Source: Alkalimonas delamerensis (GTDB lineage Bacteria; Pseudomonadota; Gammaproteobacteria; Enterobacterales; Alteromonadaceae). Taken from it: 64,000 bases of DNA. The stretch is from assembly GCF_030717955.1 (NCBI RefSeq), contig NZ_JAUZVY010000001.1, positions 868,001 to 932,000 of the forward strand, given 5' to 3'. The notes beneath the pieces were generated by a model. The model had not been told where the DNA came from, ran no database searches, and saw nothing but the letters and a program-made list of their open reading frames with translations. Both the position numbers and the translations under genes were made by a program. This document shows, one piece after another, positions 41,910-51,127 of this stretch; positions within the stretch are counted from its first letter, which is position 1; each line of letters starts with the position of its first letter.

Positions 41910-42002
41910 CCGTTCTCCAGCATCCTGTTGGTGATTACGGTCAAGTCCCATCATACGCTTGTTAACATTTGCAATGCAAGCGCTTCCAAGCATGTTTCTG
42001 CT

Positions 42003-43124
42003 TCAATGGTTAGCTGAGGCGAATGACCGCTTTTGTTGCCATTGCTGCCAGAGGATGCGAAGGATCAAGGCAGCCAGCAGCAAAGCGGCGGCGAGCTCCA
42101 GCCAGTCTGGCAGGACCGAGTGCTGATGTTGCATGGCGCTTTGTACCGAAATATCAAAATAATCCAGTGCGGTATCGAGCAACCAACCGAAGAAGACCGA
42201 CATCACTATCACGCCAAATAAGTAAGCGGCCAGCGCGCGCCTGCCCAGCTCTTTCAGTACCACACTGATGGTGGCAATGTTGGTGGCAGGGCCAGCCTGC
42301 ATAAAGACCAGGGCAGCGCCGGGGGAGATACCCATCATCATCAAAGCCGCGGCTATGGGAGTGGAGGCGGTGGCGCAGACGTACATCGGCACTGAAATCA
42401 GTACCATCAACAGCATGGTCCAGATGCTGCTGCCGTATTTGGCCAGCGCATCCATCGGCACCAGGGTTTGCACCAAAGCAGCGAAGAATAAACCAATCAT
42501 CAGCCACAGATAAAAATCGCTCAGCAGCTTGCCGGTGCTGTACTGCACCCCTTCTTTGGCCTGTTGCCACAGTTTTTGTCGCCGGGACAGCTGGGCTGCT
42601 GCTGTCTTTTTAGTTGCACAGCAAGCCGATTTTACTGGTGCTGGTTCTGGTGCTGGAGTGGCTGCGGTTTTGCTGGCGCAGCAGCTTTTTACCGCTGAGG
42701 GATCGGTCGCTTTTTGATCGTGCCCGGTGGCTTTGCCGACCAATAAACCTGAGGTGATGGCGCTTAGAATAGCAGCGACAGGCCGCACTATGGCCATCAG
42801 CGGCCCCAGCAGCACATAGGAGACGGAAATCGAGTCGACGCCGGTTTCCGGGGTGGCACTTAAAAAGGCCACAGTCGCTCCTTTGCCGGCACCGCCGCGG
42901 CGTAATTGCATCGCCGCCGGGATCACGCCACAGCTGCACAGCGGCAGTGGTGCGCCCAACAAAGCGCCTTTCACCACAGGTTTGACACCATCGCCTCCGA
43001 GCTGGCGTTGCAGCCAGTCCATTGGGATCCAGGCTTTCATAATGGCGGCGACCAGCAAGCCGACCAGCAGCCAGGGTGCAGACAGCACAAACAGCTGCCA
43101 GAAGTTGTCGATAAAACTTAGCAT
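42003..43124 (-). CDS. SO_0444-type Cu/Zn efflux permease
   Basis: Membrane permease of 373 aa in the YraQ/DUF318 superfamily, with about eight helices in two groups. GAPLPLCSCGVIPAAMQL and FLSATPETGVDS are family signatures. The cytoplasmic linker holds two cysteine pairs (KSCCASK and SACCATK), likely metal-binding. The first codon overlaps the end of the ZntR-type gene by 7 bp, so regulator and pump are translationally coupled. Efflux of zinc or copper is inferred from the regulator and family. Confidence 0.85.
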   Translation of the reverse strand: MLSFIDNFWQLFVLSAPWLLVGLLVAAIMKAWIPMDWLQRQLGGDGVKPVVKGALLGAPLPLCSCGVIPAAMQLRRGGAGKGATVAFLSATPETGVDSISVSYVLLGPLMAIVRPVAAILSAITSGLLVGKATGHDQKATDPSAVKSCCASKTAATPAPEPAPVKSACCATKKTAAAQLSRRQKLWQQAKEGVQYSTGKLLSDFYLWLMIGLFFAALVQTLVPMDALAKYGSSIWTMLLMVLISVPMYVCATASTPIAAALMMMGISPGAALVFMQAGPATNIATISVVLKELGRRALAAYLFGVIVMSVFFGWLLDTALDYFDISVQSAMQHQHSVLPDWLELAAALLLAALILRILWQQWQQKRSFASANH

Positions 43125-43558
43125 GACGCATCCTCCTGATGTGTTTCAGGTTGCGCCGGTTTGCCTTGCTCCAGCGCGGTTAAAATGGAGCACTCGGTGG
43201 CACTTAAAGCTCCGCCGCAACAGGCCTGATCCAGCTTCGCCAGTGCCTGATAAAATTGTTCCAGCTCAGCGATTTGCTGGCGAATGTCCTGCATTTTTAA
43301 CTGCACCTTGTCTTTGACATCGGCGCACTGCCAGGCGGCTTTGTTGTCTTCAATCAGCAGCAGTTCACGGATTTGTTGCAGGCTAAAACCCACGCTTTTG
43401 GCACGTAGAATAAAGCCCAGCCGCTGACTATCGGCGTTACTGTACAAGCGATAACCGGCATCCGAGCGCGCGCTAGGGCTTAGTAATTGCTGTTTTTCGT
43501 AAAAGCGGATGGTATCGACACTGACACCGTATTGCTTGACCAGCTCACCAATTTTCAT
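43118..43558 (-). CDS. MerR-family metal regulator, ZntR/CadR-like
   Basis: Metal-responsive activator of 146 aa. N-terminal MerR helix-turn-helix (MKIGELVKQYGVSVDTIRFYEKQQLL), dimerisation helix, and metal loop. Cysteines C78, C113, C114 and C123 align with ZntR C79, C114, C115 and C124, although the ZntR loop histidine seems to be replaced. First gene of a two-gene efflux operon behind a 20-bp-spacer promoter that it should control itself. Confidence 0.88.
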   Translation of the reverse strand: MKIGELVKQYGVSVDTIRFYEKQQLLSPSARSDAGYRLYSNADSQRLGFILRAKSVGFSLQQIRELLLIEDNKAAWQCADVKDKVQLKMQDIRQQIAELEQFYQALAKLDQACCGGALSATECSILTALEQGKPAQPETHQEDASC

Positions 43559-43597
43559 CGGGTGGCTCTCCTGAGCTTATAATTGGAAACCAACCAG

Positions 43598-43629
43598 AGT
43601 ATAAACCCTTGAGCTTACTCCAGAGTCAA
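43598..43629 (-). promoter_or_regulatory. MerR-type promoter/operator with 20-bp spacer
   Basis: On the minus strand TTGACT (43624-43629), 20 bp, TATACT (43598-43603). The spacer holds the dyad CTGGAGT-aag-CTCaAG, similar to ZntR operators. The over-long spacer is the hallmark of promoters that MerR-family proteins activate by DNA distortion. It lies 40 bp upstream of the regulator gene. Confidence 0.85.
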
Positions 43630-43644
43630 GTCTTGGCTGGGATT

Positions 43645-43673
43645 TTGACAAATTCACTGCAAAAGCGTAGATT
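43645..43673 (+). promoter_or_regulatory. sigma-70 promoter for the copper RND locus
   Basis: Perfect TTGACA (43645-43650), 17 bp, TAGATT (43668-43673), 29 bp before the ATG at 43702. It points away from, and lies next to, the MerR-type promoter. Confidence 0.65.
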
Positions 43674-43701
43674 AGGCACATCTTAAATCTGGTTACTGCA
43701 C

Positions 43702-44109
43702 ATGCTTAGCACCCTGGTACAACGGCAAAAAATCTGGGCCATCCCGATGATGGTCAGCCTTGCTTTGTCCTGGTGTTTGCTGTTTTGTGGCCAGTTGTTT
43801 GCAGCCAGCCATGACGCAGAGCTGCAAGCGGAAGTGCCTTCTTGCCATGGCACTGTTGTTGATAGAACTGTTGCTGAAGCCCAGGTGCATGAGCTCTTGT
43901 CAGATCACGATCTCTGCTCTGGCTGTGCGCTGGATGCGGTGCAAACAGCAACACCTGAGCTGCCTGCTGTGGTGTTGTGGTTGCAGGCTGTGGTTGAGCC
44001 GGTGCCGGCTGAGCTGCCTGCTGAGCAACACAGCCTGTATCTGGCGCAAGGCCCACCTTATCCCCGAACGACCCCACTTTATCTGGAAAAATCCTTACTG
44101 CTGATCTGA
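43702..44109 (+). CDS. Small exported protein at the head of the copper RND locus
   Basis: Protein of 135 aa with one N-terminal hydrophobic segment (about 12-34, signal peptide or anchor). The rest is acidic and contains CHGTV and HDLCSGCALD, possible metal-binding cysteines and histidines. It resembles DUF2946-type small proteins seen near copper-efflux genes, but I do not recognise the family with certainty. It has its own sigma-70 promoter and precedes the adaptor gene by 79 bp. Confidence 0.6.
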   Translation: MLSTLVQRQKIWAIPMMVSLALSWCLLFCGQLFAASHDAELQAEVPSCHGTVVDRTVAEAQVHELLSDHDLCSGCALDAVQTATPELPAVVLWLQAVVEPVPAELPAEQHSLYLAQGPPYPRTTPLYLEKSLLLI

Positions 44110-44188
44110 GTGCTGCTGATTATCTGAACCTTGGCTGCATGCTGTGGCATGTGGTTGCTTTGGCGTTTAATCTGGCAGGACTTTTTCT

Positions 44189-46516
44189 ATGTTCACTTTC
44201 ACAAAGCAGCGCTCAGCGCTTTTTATCTGGTTGTTGATCGTTTCTTATGGTGTTTTTGCAACACCGCATCAGCATGGCAGCCACGCTGATCATGCTCCGG
44301 CGCAATCGGCGGCCAAGCAGGATGATGACCCTCTGGCGTCGATGCGCAATCAGGCAACCACCATCTACACCTGTTCCATGCATCCGCATGTGCGCTCGGA
44401 AAATCCGAATGATCGCTGCCCGATTTGTGGCATGGCACTGATCCCGGTCGAGCAGGACGATGATCCCCTGCCAGAAGGGGATGACGCCGTGATCCGGCTA
44501 AGCCCCAGAGCCAATGCGTTGCTGCAACCGGAGCTAACCCCGGTTCGGCGGCAGCAGGCCACCGCCAGCCTGTCGCTGGTGGGGCAGTTGGCAGCCGATC
44601 AGAGCCAGCTAAAAACCATCAGCGCCTGGGCTTCCGGCCGGATTGAGCAGTTGTACCTGGACACCACAGCGGTGGATGTGCAGGCTGGCCAGCCGATGGT
44701 GGAGATTTTTAACCCGGATCTGATCGTGATCCAGCAAGAGCTGGTGCAGGCTAAGCAGCTTGCGGCGGCTCAGGGCAGTGCTCGTGCGGGTAGTCTGCCG
44801 GCCAGTTCCACACTGGACGCCGCCCGCCGGCGCTTGCGCTTACTGGGCGTGCCTGGCGAGCAAATCGAAGCCATCCTGCAAAGTGAAACCCTGCAGGATA
44901 CCGTGACTATCAGTGCGCCGGTTTCAGGTCGAGTGATGGAAAAAATGGTCAATGCCGGGGCCTATGTCAGCACCGGCCAGCCGCTGTTTACCGTCCTTAA
45001 CCTGGAAACACTTTGGCTGGAACTGGAAGCTTTTGAACATCAATTGCCGTTGATACAGCCTGGCCAGCGCATTGAGGTCGAACTGCTGGCCCTGCCAGGT
45101 GAAACGTTGGAGACAGAAGTGCTGCTGCTGGAGCCGGTGGTGGACGCCAGCCGGCGTACGGTTCGGGTGCGGGCCTTGCTGCAGAATCCCGATGGCCGCT
45201 TGAAACCGGGCATGCTGGCCCGGGCCCAGCTAAAAAGCACGCAGGATGATGTTCTGTTAATCCCAGTGTCGGCCGCTTTATTGACCGGCGAGCGAGCCCT
45301 GGTCTATGTAAAGCTAGACGATGAACGCCCGACTTACGCCGGTCGTGAGGTCCGTTTAGGCCGGCGCTTTGGCACCTATTACGAAGTGCTGTCCGGTTTG
45401 GATGAGCAGGTGCTGGTGGTCAGCAAAGGCGCGATGCGGCTTGATAGTGAACTGCAAATCCGCGGCTTGTCCAGCATGATGGCGGCAGCGGGTGAAGGTG
45501 GCGATCCCCATGCTCATCACCATGGCACTCATGCCGAGGAGCCGCGCACCGAAGATTCAACCGCCAGCTCCCGTAGCCGCCAGCTGGTCACTGATTTTCA
45601 GCTAAAAGCTGACGATGAACAGGCGCTGCTGCAGAGTTACCGCCAGCTGTATCAGGCACTCACTGACGATGACTTAGCCGGCTGGCAGCAAGGCGCTGCT
45701 GATTTTCACCGGGCTGTCGCTGCCATTCATTGGCCAGAGGCACTAGAAGCTGAGATTCAGGCGATGCAGCAGGGCAAAGGTCATAGCCATCATGTTGGCT
45801 CTTTAGAGCAGGCGCGCGAGCTGTACTACCCCCAGGTGCAGGCGCTACTAACACTGGCCGAGCAAGGCGTGCTGGCCGGCGGCTGGTACCGGGCCTATTG
45901 CCCGATGGCCCGAGGCGGCCGGGGCGCAGCCTGGTTGCAGCCTCAGGAGAACGTGCTCAACCCCTACTACGGCGCCATGATGCTGCGCTGTGGCGATGTT
46001 GAAACGAAGTTCCCAAGCCGTGAGGCCGCCCCATCCAATGAGCCATCGTCGGATACCAGCCAGCATCTTGCATTTTCGCTGACAGACGCACAGCAAGAAG
46101 CCGTGCTGCAGGCGTACCAAAGCCTGTACCAGGCACTGACGGACGATGACTTAGCCGGCTGGCAGCAGGGCGCTTCTGATTTTCACCGGGCTGTCGCCGC
46201 CATTGATTGGCCAGAGCAACTGGCGGCTGAGGTGCAGGCGATACAGCAGGGCAAAGGTCATAGCCATCATGTTGGCTCATTAGAGCAGGCGCGTGAGCTC
46301 TACTACCCTCAGGTACAGGCGCTACTAACACTGGCCGAGCAAGGCGTGCTGGCCGGCGGCTGGTACCGGGCCTATTGCCCGATGGCGCGAGGCGGCCGGG
46401 GCGCGGCCTGGTTGCAGCCTCAGGACCGTGTGCTTAACCCTTACTACGGCGCCATGATGCTGCGCTGTGGCGATATCCAGCAGCAGTTTGCCGGGGAGGG
46501 ACAGCATGCACACTGA
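44189..46516 (+). CDS. CusB-like RND adaptor with heavy-metal-binding domain and duplicated DUF3347
   Basis: Periplasmic adaptor of 775 aa. It has a signal peptide, then a heavy-metal-binding domain (YTCSMHPHVRS ... CPICGMALIPV, about 58-90), followed by the HlyD-type barrel/hairpin core (about 105-415). Two copies of a DUF3347-like domain follow at about 479-603 and 638-762; they are nearly identical and offset by exactly 477 bp in frame. Each copy carries HSHHVGSLEQARELYYPQ and WYRAYCPMARGGRGAAWL. CusB adaptors hand Cu(I)/Ag(I) to the RND pump. The pump gene starts inside the last 11 bp. Confidence 0.87.
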   Translation: MFTFTKQRSALFIWLLIVSYGVFATPHQHGSHADHAPAQSAAKQDDDPLASMRNQATTIYTCSMHPHVRSENPNDRCPICGMALIPVEQDDDPLPEGDDAVIRLSPRANALLQPELTPVRRQQATASLSLVGQLAADQSQLKTISAWASGRIEQLYLDTTAVDVQAGQPMVEIFNPDLIVIQQELVQAKQLAAAQGSARAGSLPASSTLDAARRRLRLLGVPGEQIEAILQSETLQDTVTISAPVSGRVMEKMVNAGAYVSTGQPLFTVLNLETLWLELEAFEHQLPLIQPGQRIEVELLALPGETLETEVLLLEPVVDASRRTVRVRALLQNPDGRLKPGMLARAQLKSTQDDVLLIPVSAALLTGERALVYVKLDDERPTYAGREVRLGRRFGTYYEVLSGLDEQVLVVSKGAMRLDSELQIRGLSSMMAAAGEGGDPHAHHHGTHAEEPRTEDSTASSRSRQLVTDFQLKADDEQALLQSYRQLYQALTDDDLAGWQQGAADFHRAVAAIHWPEALEAEIQAMQQGKGHSHHVGSLEQARELYYPQVQALLTLAEQGVLAGGWYRAYCPMARGGRGAAWLQPQENVLNPYYGAMMLRCGDVETKFPSREAAPSNEPSSDTSQHLAFSLTDAQQEAVLQAYQSLYQALTDDDLAGWQQGASDFHRAVAAIDWPEQLAAEVQAIQQGKGHSHHVGSLEQARELYYPQVQALLTLAEQGVLAGGWYRAYCPMARGGRGAAWLQPQDRVLNPYYGAMMLRCGDIQQQFAGEGQHAH
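45623..46474 (+). repeat. Tandem in-frame duplication of the DUF3347 coding region
   Basis: About 375 bp at 45623-45997 recurs at 46100-46474 with an exact 477-bp offset. Long stretches are identical at DNA level, including the block encoding AEQGVLAGGWYRAYCPMARG. High nucleotide identity suggests a recent duplication or ongoing gene conversion. Confidence 0.8.
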
Positions 46517-49500
46517 TACGGACTCAGTTGGCCGCTCCCCTTGGTTTGATCGCTTGATGCAAAGCTGCCTGCAGCAAAAGTTGCTGGTGCTGCTGATGGC
46601 TGGTCTCTTGCTGGTGGCTGGTGTGGCCTTCGCGCCATTTGGCTGGAAAACCGGCATGCCCCTGGAACCGGTCGCGGTGGATGCGATTCCGAACCTGGGC
46701 GAGAACCAGCAAATCGTCTTTACCGATTGGCCAGGCCGCTCGCCGCAGGATGTAGAAGACCAAATCAGTTACCCACTAAGCGTGGCACTGATGGGTGTTC
46801 CCGGCGTGAAGGATGTGCGCTCCTTGTCGATGTTTGGTTTTTCCAGCATCGCAGTGATTTTTGACGACAGCGTTGAGTTTTACTGGTCGCGCACCCGCTT
46901 GCTGGAAAAGCTGGCCAGTCTGCCACCCGATGCCTTGCCGGATGGGGTGCAGCCCACGTTGGGGCCGGATGCAACCGCACTGGGGCAGGTGTTTCTCTAC
47001 ACCTTAGAAGGGCGGGATCCGGCGGGCAACACCACCGGAGGCTGGGATCTGGATGAACTGCGCAGCGTGCAGGATTGGTACCTGAGAACTGGCCTGCTGG
47101 CTGCCGAAGGCATCAGCGAAGTGGCTTCGATTGGCGGCTATCAGCGGGAATATCAGGTGGAGGTGGACCCCGATCTGCTGCGCATGCATCGGGTGACGCT
47201 GTCGCAAGTGACTTCGGCGGTGATGGCAGCCAATCTGGATGTCAGTGCAGGCAGCCGGGAGCTGAATGGGGTTGAGTACCTGATCCGGGGCGTCGGTTTT
47301 GTCAAACAGCTAAGCGATATCGAGCAGGCCGTGGTGCGGTTGGCACCGGACAACACCCCGATCCGGGTTGCCGATGTGGCCCGGGTGCAATTTGGCCCGG
47401 CTGAGCGGCGCGGGGCGCTGGATGTCAATGGCGCCGAGGCCGTCGGGGGTGTGGTCACGGTACGCGAGGGCTACAACCCGCGTCAGGCGATAACCAATGT
47501 CAAGCGTCGTCTTGACGAGGTACAGCGCGGCTTACCGGCCAAGGCGGTGGTTGACTGGCAGCAGGTGACTGCAGCTGAAGTCGATGCCTTTGCCCGCGAC
47601 TGGCAGTTGCCTGCCTGGCAGGGGCGGGATCCGGCCGTGCAAGCCGACTGGCTGGGCTTTTTAAGGGCTCAGCCAGCCGATAGCTGGCCCAGCTGGTTGA
47701 CCTTAAGTCAACTGACGGTGGTGCCTTTTTACGATCGCAGTGAACTGATTGATGAAACCTTGGGCACCTTGCAGGATGCGCTCAGCCAGCAATTGCTGGT
47801 GACGGTGGTTGTGGTGCTGGCCTTGCTGCTGCACTTTCGGGCGGCGTTGGCGGTGAGCCTGATGTTGCCGATGACGGTGCTGCTGAGCTTTATTGCCATG
47901 AAGTGGCTGGCGGTCGATGCCAACATTGTCGCGCTGGCGGGCATTGCCATTGCCATTGGTACCATTGTCGATATGGGCATTATTGTCAGTGAAAACCTGC
48001 TCAGGCAGCGGCAGCAGCAACCGGATTTAACCGCCATCGCTGCGGTCAGGCGGGCTGGGCACGAAGTCGGTCCGGCCATTTTAACGGCCATCAGCACCAC
48101 GGTGATTAGCTTTTTACCGGTCTTTACCATGACAGGTGCCGAGGGCAAGTTGTTCGGGCCTTTGGCTTACACCAAAACCTTTGTGCTGTTATCGGCGGCG
48201 TTGCTTGCATTAACAGTGCTGCCGGTGTTGCTGGCCTTGTTGTTTCGCTGGCGCAAAGCCGATGCATGGCAGGCCTGGCAGCAGCACCTGCTCAGCAGTG
48301 CGCGCTGGTGGCTGCTGGCGGCTTTTGTACTGCTGGCCATCTGGTTTGGCTCGGGGCTGCTTTGGTTGGCCAGTCTGTTTTATGCTGCGGTGTTGCTCTG
48401 GTCCGGTTATCGGGCAAGTATCTGGAAAAAGTTGCAGCCGTTCCCGCTTTGTCAACGCATCGAGCGAAGGCTGCGCGCTTTTGGCCAGCGCTTTTCACTA
48501 CCAGCAGCTCTGATATGGCGCCTTGGTCATGGCCTGCTGGTGATCCTGGTGCTGCTGGCGGCGGTCACTTTGCTCAGTCAGGTCTGGCTGCCACTCGGGC
48601 CATTGGCCGGTAGCCTGGCCAACTGGGGCTTTGTCACCCTGTTGCTGGCAGGGGTGCTGGGCTTTTTTATGCTGTTTTTGTGGGGCTACCCCTGGCTTTT
48701 GGCCACCTTTTTGCGGCTGAAATGGCTGTTCTTAGTCTTGCCTGTGCTGGTGGTAGGCTTTGGCCTGACGGTCTGGCTGGGCGCGCAGCAGACGCTGGGC
48801 TGGTTGCCAGGGCATTGGCAGCACAGCGAGCGTTGGGTAGAGCTGACGCATCGATACCCCGGTCTTGGCCGCGAGTTTATGCCAGCGCTGGATGAAGGGG
48901 CTTTTTTGCTGATGCCAAGCTTAATGCCGCATGCCTCCATTGGCGAAGCGCTGGCGGTGTTGCAGCAGCAAGATGCGGCCATTGCAGCCATCCCGGAAGT
49001 GCGCTCGGTGGTCGGCAAAATTGGCCGGGCCGAAACCGCCCTGGATCCGGCCCCCCTTGGCATGATTGAAACGGTGATCCAATACCACAGCGAGTTTAAA
49101 ACCGATGCTGCGGGTAGGCGGCTGGCGTTTCGTTACGACAACCGGGTAGGCGACTTCGTGCGTGATAAGCAAGGCGAGCTGATTGAAGATCCGCGTGGCC
49201 GGCCCTACCGGCAATGGCGGGAGCATATAAAGTCGCCGGATGATATCTGGCAAGAGATCGTGCGGGCTGCCCAGCTGCCGGGCGTGACCTCAGCACCTAA
49301 GTTGCAGCCGATTGAAACCCGCTTGCTGATGCTGCAAACCGGCATGCGGGCGGCAATGGGGGTGAAATTATCGGCGCCGGATCTGGCAACACTGGATCAA
49401 TTGGCAATCGAGCTGGAACAATTGCTGCGCCAGGCTCCCGGCGTACAAGCCGCTTCAGTCAGTGCCGAGCGCATTGTGGGTCAGCCTTATCTGGAGATCC

Positions 49501-50528
49501 ACCCAGATCGCGCTGCCATAGCCCGCTATGGTGTCAGCATGCAGCAGGTGCAGCAGGCCATTGCGACGGCAATAGGCGGCATGGAGGTTGGCCGTACTGT
49601 GGAAGGGCGTGAACGCTATGGCATCACGGTGCGCTACCAGCGAGAGCGTCGCGACAGTCTGGAGCATCTGGCTGAGGTGCTGATTGATACCGCATCCGGC
49701 TATCCGGTGCCTTTAACCCAGCTGGCGGAGATTCGCTACCAGCGCGGCCCGCAGATGATCCGTTCGGAAAATACCTTTTTAACCGCTTATGTCACCTTTG
49801 GCAGCTTAAGCGGCTGGGCTGAAGTCGATGTGGTGGATGAAGTGGCTGCCTATCTGGATGCGGCTATTGAAAGCGGCGACTGGCAGCTACCGGCCGGTGC
49901 CAGTTACAGCTTTGCCGGCAGCTTCGAGCATCAGCAGCGAGCCAGCCAAACTTTGCAATGGGTGGTACCCTTATCGCTGGTGTTGATTTTTATGCTGCTG
50001 TATTTGCAGTTTAAGCGGGTCAGCACCGCGCTGATGATTTTCAGCAGCATTGCCGTGGCCTGGTCGGGCGGTTTTATCATGCTGGATTTGTTTGCCCAGC
50101 CCTGGTTCTTAAACATCGACTGGTTCGATACCAATCTGCGGTCTTTGTTTCAGCTGCAAAGCTATCATCTGAGCATTGCGGTCTGGGTTGGCTTTCTGGC
50201 GTTGTTTGGCATCGCGGTTGATGATGGGGTGGTGATGGCCACGTACCTGAAGCAGCAGTTTAGTGCGGCTAAACCGCAAAGTCGCAGTGAGGTGCGGGCT
50301 TTAGTCATGCAGGCCGCGTTAAAGCGGATCCGTCCCTGCCTGATGACTTCGGCTACCACGATGTTAGCCCTGTTGCCGGTCCTCACCGCTACAGGTCGTG
50401 GCGCCGATCTGATGATCCCGATGGCGATCCCGACACTGGGAGGCATGTTCTTTGTGCTGCTAAGTGTCTTTATGGTACCGGTGCTGTATGCGATGGTCGA
50501 GGAGCGGCGGCTGGCTCAATCCAGCTAA
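46506..50528 (+). CDS. CusA/CzcA-type heavy-metal RND efflux pump
   Basis: Inner-membrane pump of 1340 aa, about 300 longer than CusA. The proton-relay helix contains GTIVDMGIIVSENL, and the pore region LLMLQTGMRAAMGVKLS and RGPQMIRSENT keep methionines aligned with CusA M573 and M672; M623 seems shifted. An extra membrane-rich block lies near residues 595-770, and a smaller insert near 365-415. ATG 46506 follows GGGGAGGG and overlaps the adaptor; an upstream in-frame start lies inside it. No outer-membrane channel gene is present. Cu(I)/Ag(I) specificity is inferred. Confidence 0.88.
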   Translation: MHTDTDSVGRSPWFDRLMQSCLQQKLLVLLMAGLLLVAGVAFAPFGWKTGMPLEPVAVDAIPNLGENQQIVFTDWPGRSPQDVEDQISYPLSVALMGVPGVKDVRSLSMFGFSSIAVIFDDSVEFYWSRTRLLEKLASLPPDALPDGVQPTLGPDATALGQVFLYTLEGRDPAGNTTGGWDLDELRSVQDWYLRTGLLAAEGISEVASIGGYQREYQVEVDPDLLRMHRVTLSQVTSAVMAANLDVSAGSRELNGVEYLIRGVGFVKQLSDIEQAVVRLAPDNTPIRVADVARVQFGPAERRGALDVNGAEAVGGVVTVREGYNPRQAITNVKRRLDEVQRGLPAKAVVDWQQVTAAEVDAFARDWQLPAWQGRDPAVQADWLGFLRAQPADSWPSWLTLSQLTVVPFYDRSELIDETLGTLQDALSQQLLVTVVVVLALLLHFRAALAVSLMLPMTVLLSFIAMKWLAVDANIVALAGIAIAIGTIVDMGIIVSENLLRQRQQQPDLTAIAAVRRAGHEVGPAILTAISTTVISFLPVFTMTGAEGKLFGPLAYTKTFVLLSAALLALTVLPVLLALLFRWRKADAWQAWQQHLLSSARWWLLAAFVLLAIWFGSGLLWLASLFYAAVLLWSGYRASIWKKLQPFPLCQRIERRLRAFGQRFSLPAALIWRLGHGLLVILVLLAAVTLLSQVWLPLGPLAGSLANWGFVTLLLAGVLGFFMLFLWGYPWLLATFLRLKWLFLVLPVLVVGFGLTVWLGAQQTLGWLPGHWQHSERWVELTHRYPGLGREFMPALDEGAFLLMPSLMPHASIGEALAVLQQQDAAIAAIPEVRSVVGKIGRAETALDPAPLGMIETVIQYHSEFKTDAAGRRLAFRYDNRVGDFVRDKQGELIEDPRGRPYRQWREHIKSPDDIWQEIVRAAQLPGVTSAPKLQPIETRLLMLQTGMRAAMGVKLSAPDLATLDQLAIELEQLLRQAPGVQAASVSAERIVGQPYLEIHPDRAAIARYGVSMQQVQQAIATAIGGMEVGRTVEGRERYGITVRYQRERRDSLEHLAEVLIDTASGYPVPLTQLAEIRYQRGPQMIRSENTFLTAYVTFGSLSGWAEVDVVDEVAAYLDAAIESGDWQLPAGASYSFAGSFEHQQRASQTLQWVVPLSLVLIFMLLYLQFKRVSTALMIFSSIAVAWSGGFIMLDLFAQPWFLNIDWFDTNLRSLFQLQSYHLSIAVWVGFLALFGIAVDDGVVMATYLKQQFSAAKPQSRSEVRALVMQAALKRIRPCLMTSATTMLALLPVLTATGRGADLMIPMAIPTLGGMFFVLLSVFMVPVLYAMVEERRLAQSS

Positions 50529-50595
50529 GCTCTCTAGCTGTGCTCCTCTTGGCTGAGTCCCTGTAGCTGAGCAAGTAAAACTTTGTCACAGCCAA

Positions 50596-50630
50596 TAAAA
50601 AAGGCAGCTGCGATGCAGTTGCCTTTTTGG
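50596..50630. terminator. Bidirectional intrinsic terminator
   Basis: AAAAAAGGCAGCTGC-GAT-GCAGTTGCCTTTTT. A- and T-runs flank the stem on both strands, so it can end both the RND transcript and the convergent cold-shock gene. Confidence 0.85.
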
Positions 50631-50685
50631 TTAAGCGGTCCGTGGATTCAGAGTGACTCTGAGATCTGCGGCACTGCCTTAACGA

Positions 50686-50895
50686 TTAGATCACAGTGAT
50701 GTTGGAAGCCTGTGGACCTTTCTGGCCAGCAGTGACGCTGAACTGAACTTGTTGACCTTCAGCCAGGGTTTTAAAACCTGAGCTTTGGATTTCGCTGAAA
50801 TGAGCGAAAACGTCTGGGCCAGAAGCTTGTTCGATGAAACCGAAGCCTTTCGCTTCGTTAAACCATTTGACGGTGCCGGTAGTTGTATTAGACAT
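50686..50895 (-). CDS. Cold-shock protein, CspA family
   Basis: Single-stranded nucleic-acid binding protein of 69 aa. RNP1 is KGFGFIE and RNP2 is VFAHF, both intact, within the OB fold (GTVKWFNEAKGFGFIEQASG). Acts as an RNA chaperone. It is transcribed from a promoter about 155 bp upstream, giving the long leader usual for temperature-controlled csp genes. Confidence 0.95.
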   Translation of the reverse strand: MSNTTTGTVKWFNEAKGFGFIEQASGPDVFAHFSEIQSSGFKTLAEGQQVQFSVTAGQKGPQASNITVI

Positions 50896-51050
50896 GGTAT
50901 GTACCTGTATTAATTAATAAATAAGATGCCTGATGTCAGGCGATTGTGCTGTGAGAGATGTTTTAACTTATGAATACAGGAAGAGTTACTAAAACGGCAA
51001 TAACATTCGAGGTTTTGCATAAATAACGAACAAACTAATCAAGCACGGCC

Positions 51051-51078
51051 AGTGTATAGGTTTTCTCGATACTGTCAA
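51051..51078 (-). promoter_or_regulatory. Promoter with long leader for the csp gene
   Basis: Minus strand TTGACA (51073-51078), 16 bp, TACACT (51051-51056). The leader of about 150 nt contains GCCTGA-CA-TCAGGC, a small hairpin near 50928-50941. The 232-bp gap holds nothing else I can identify. Confidence 0.55.
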
Positions 51079-51127
51079 ACTTTATTTCTATAAGTTATAA
51101 AAACAATGCTTTTTATTTCTCTGCTGT

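Noticed and set aside
48262..48613. Overlapping plus-strand frames within the RND pump gene
   Set aside because: Shadow frames of a GC-rich membrane-protein gene; no independent support.
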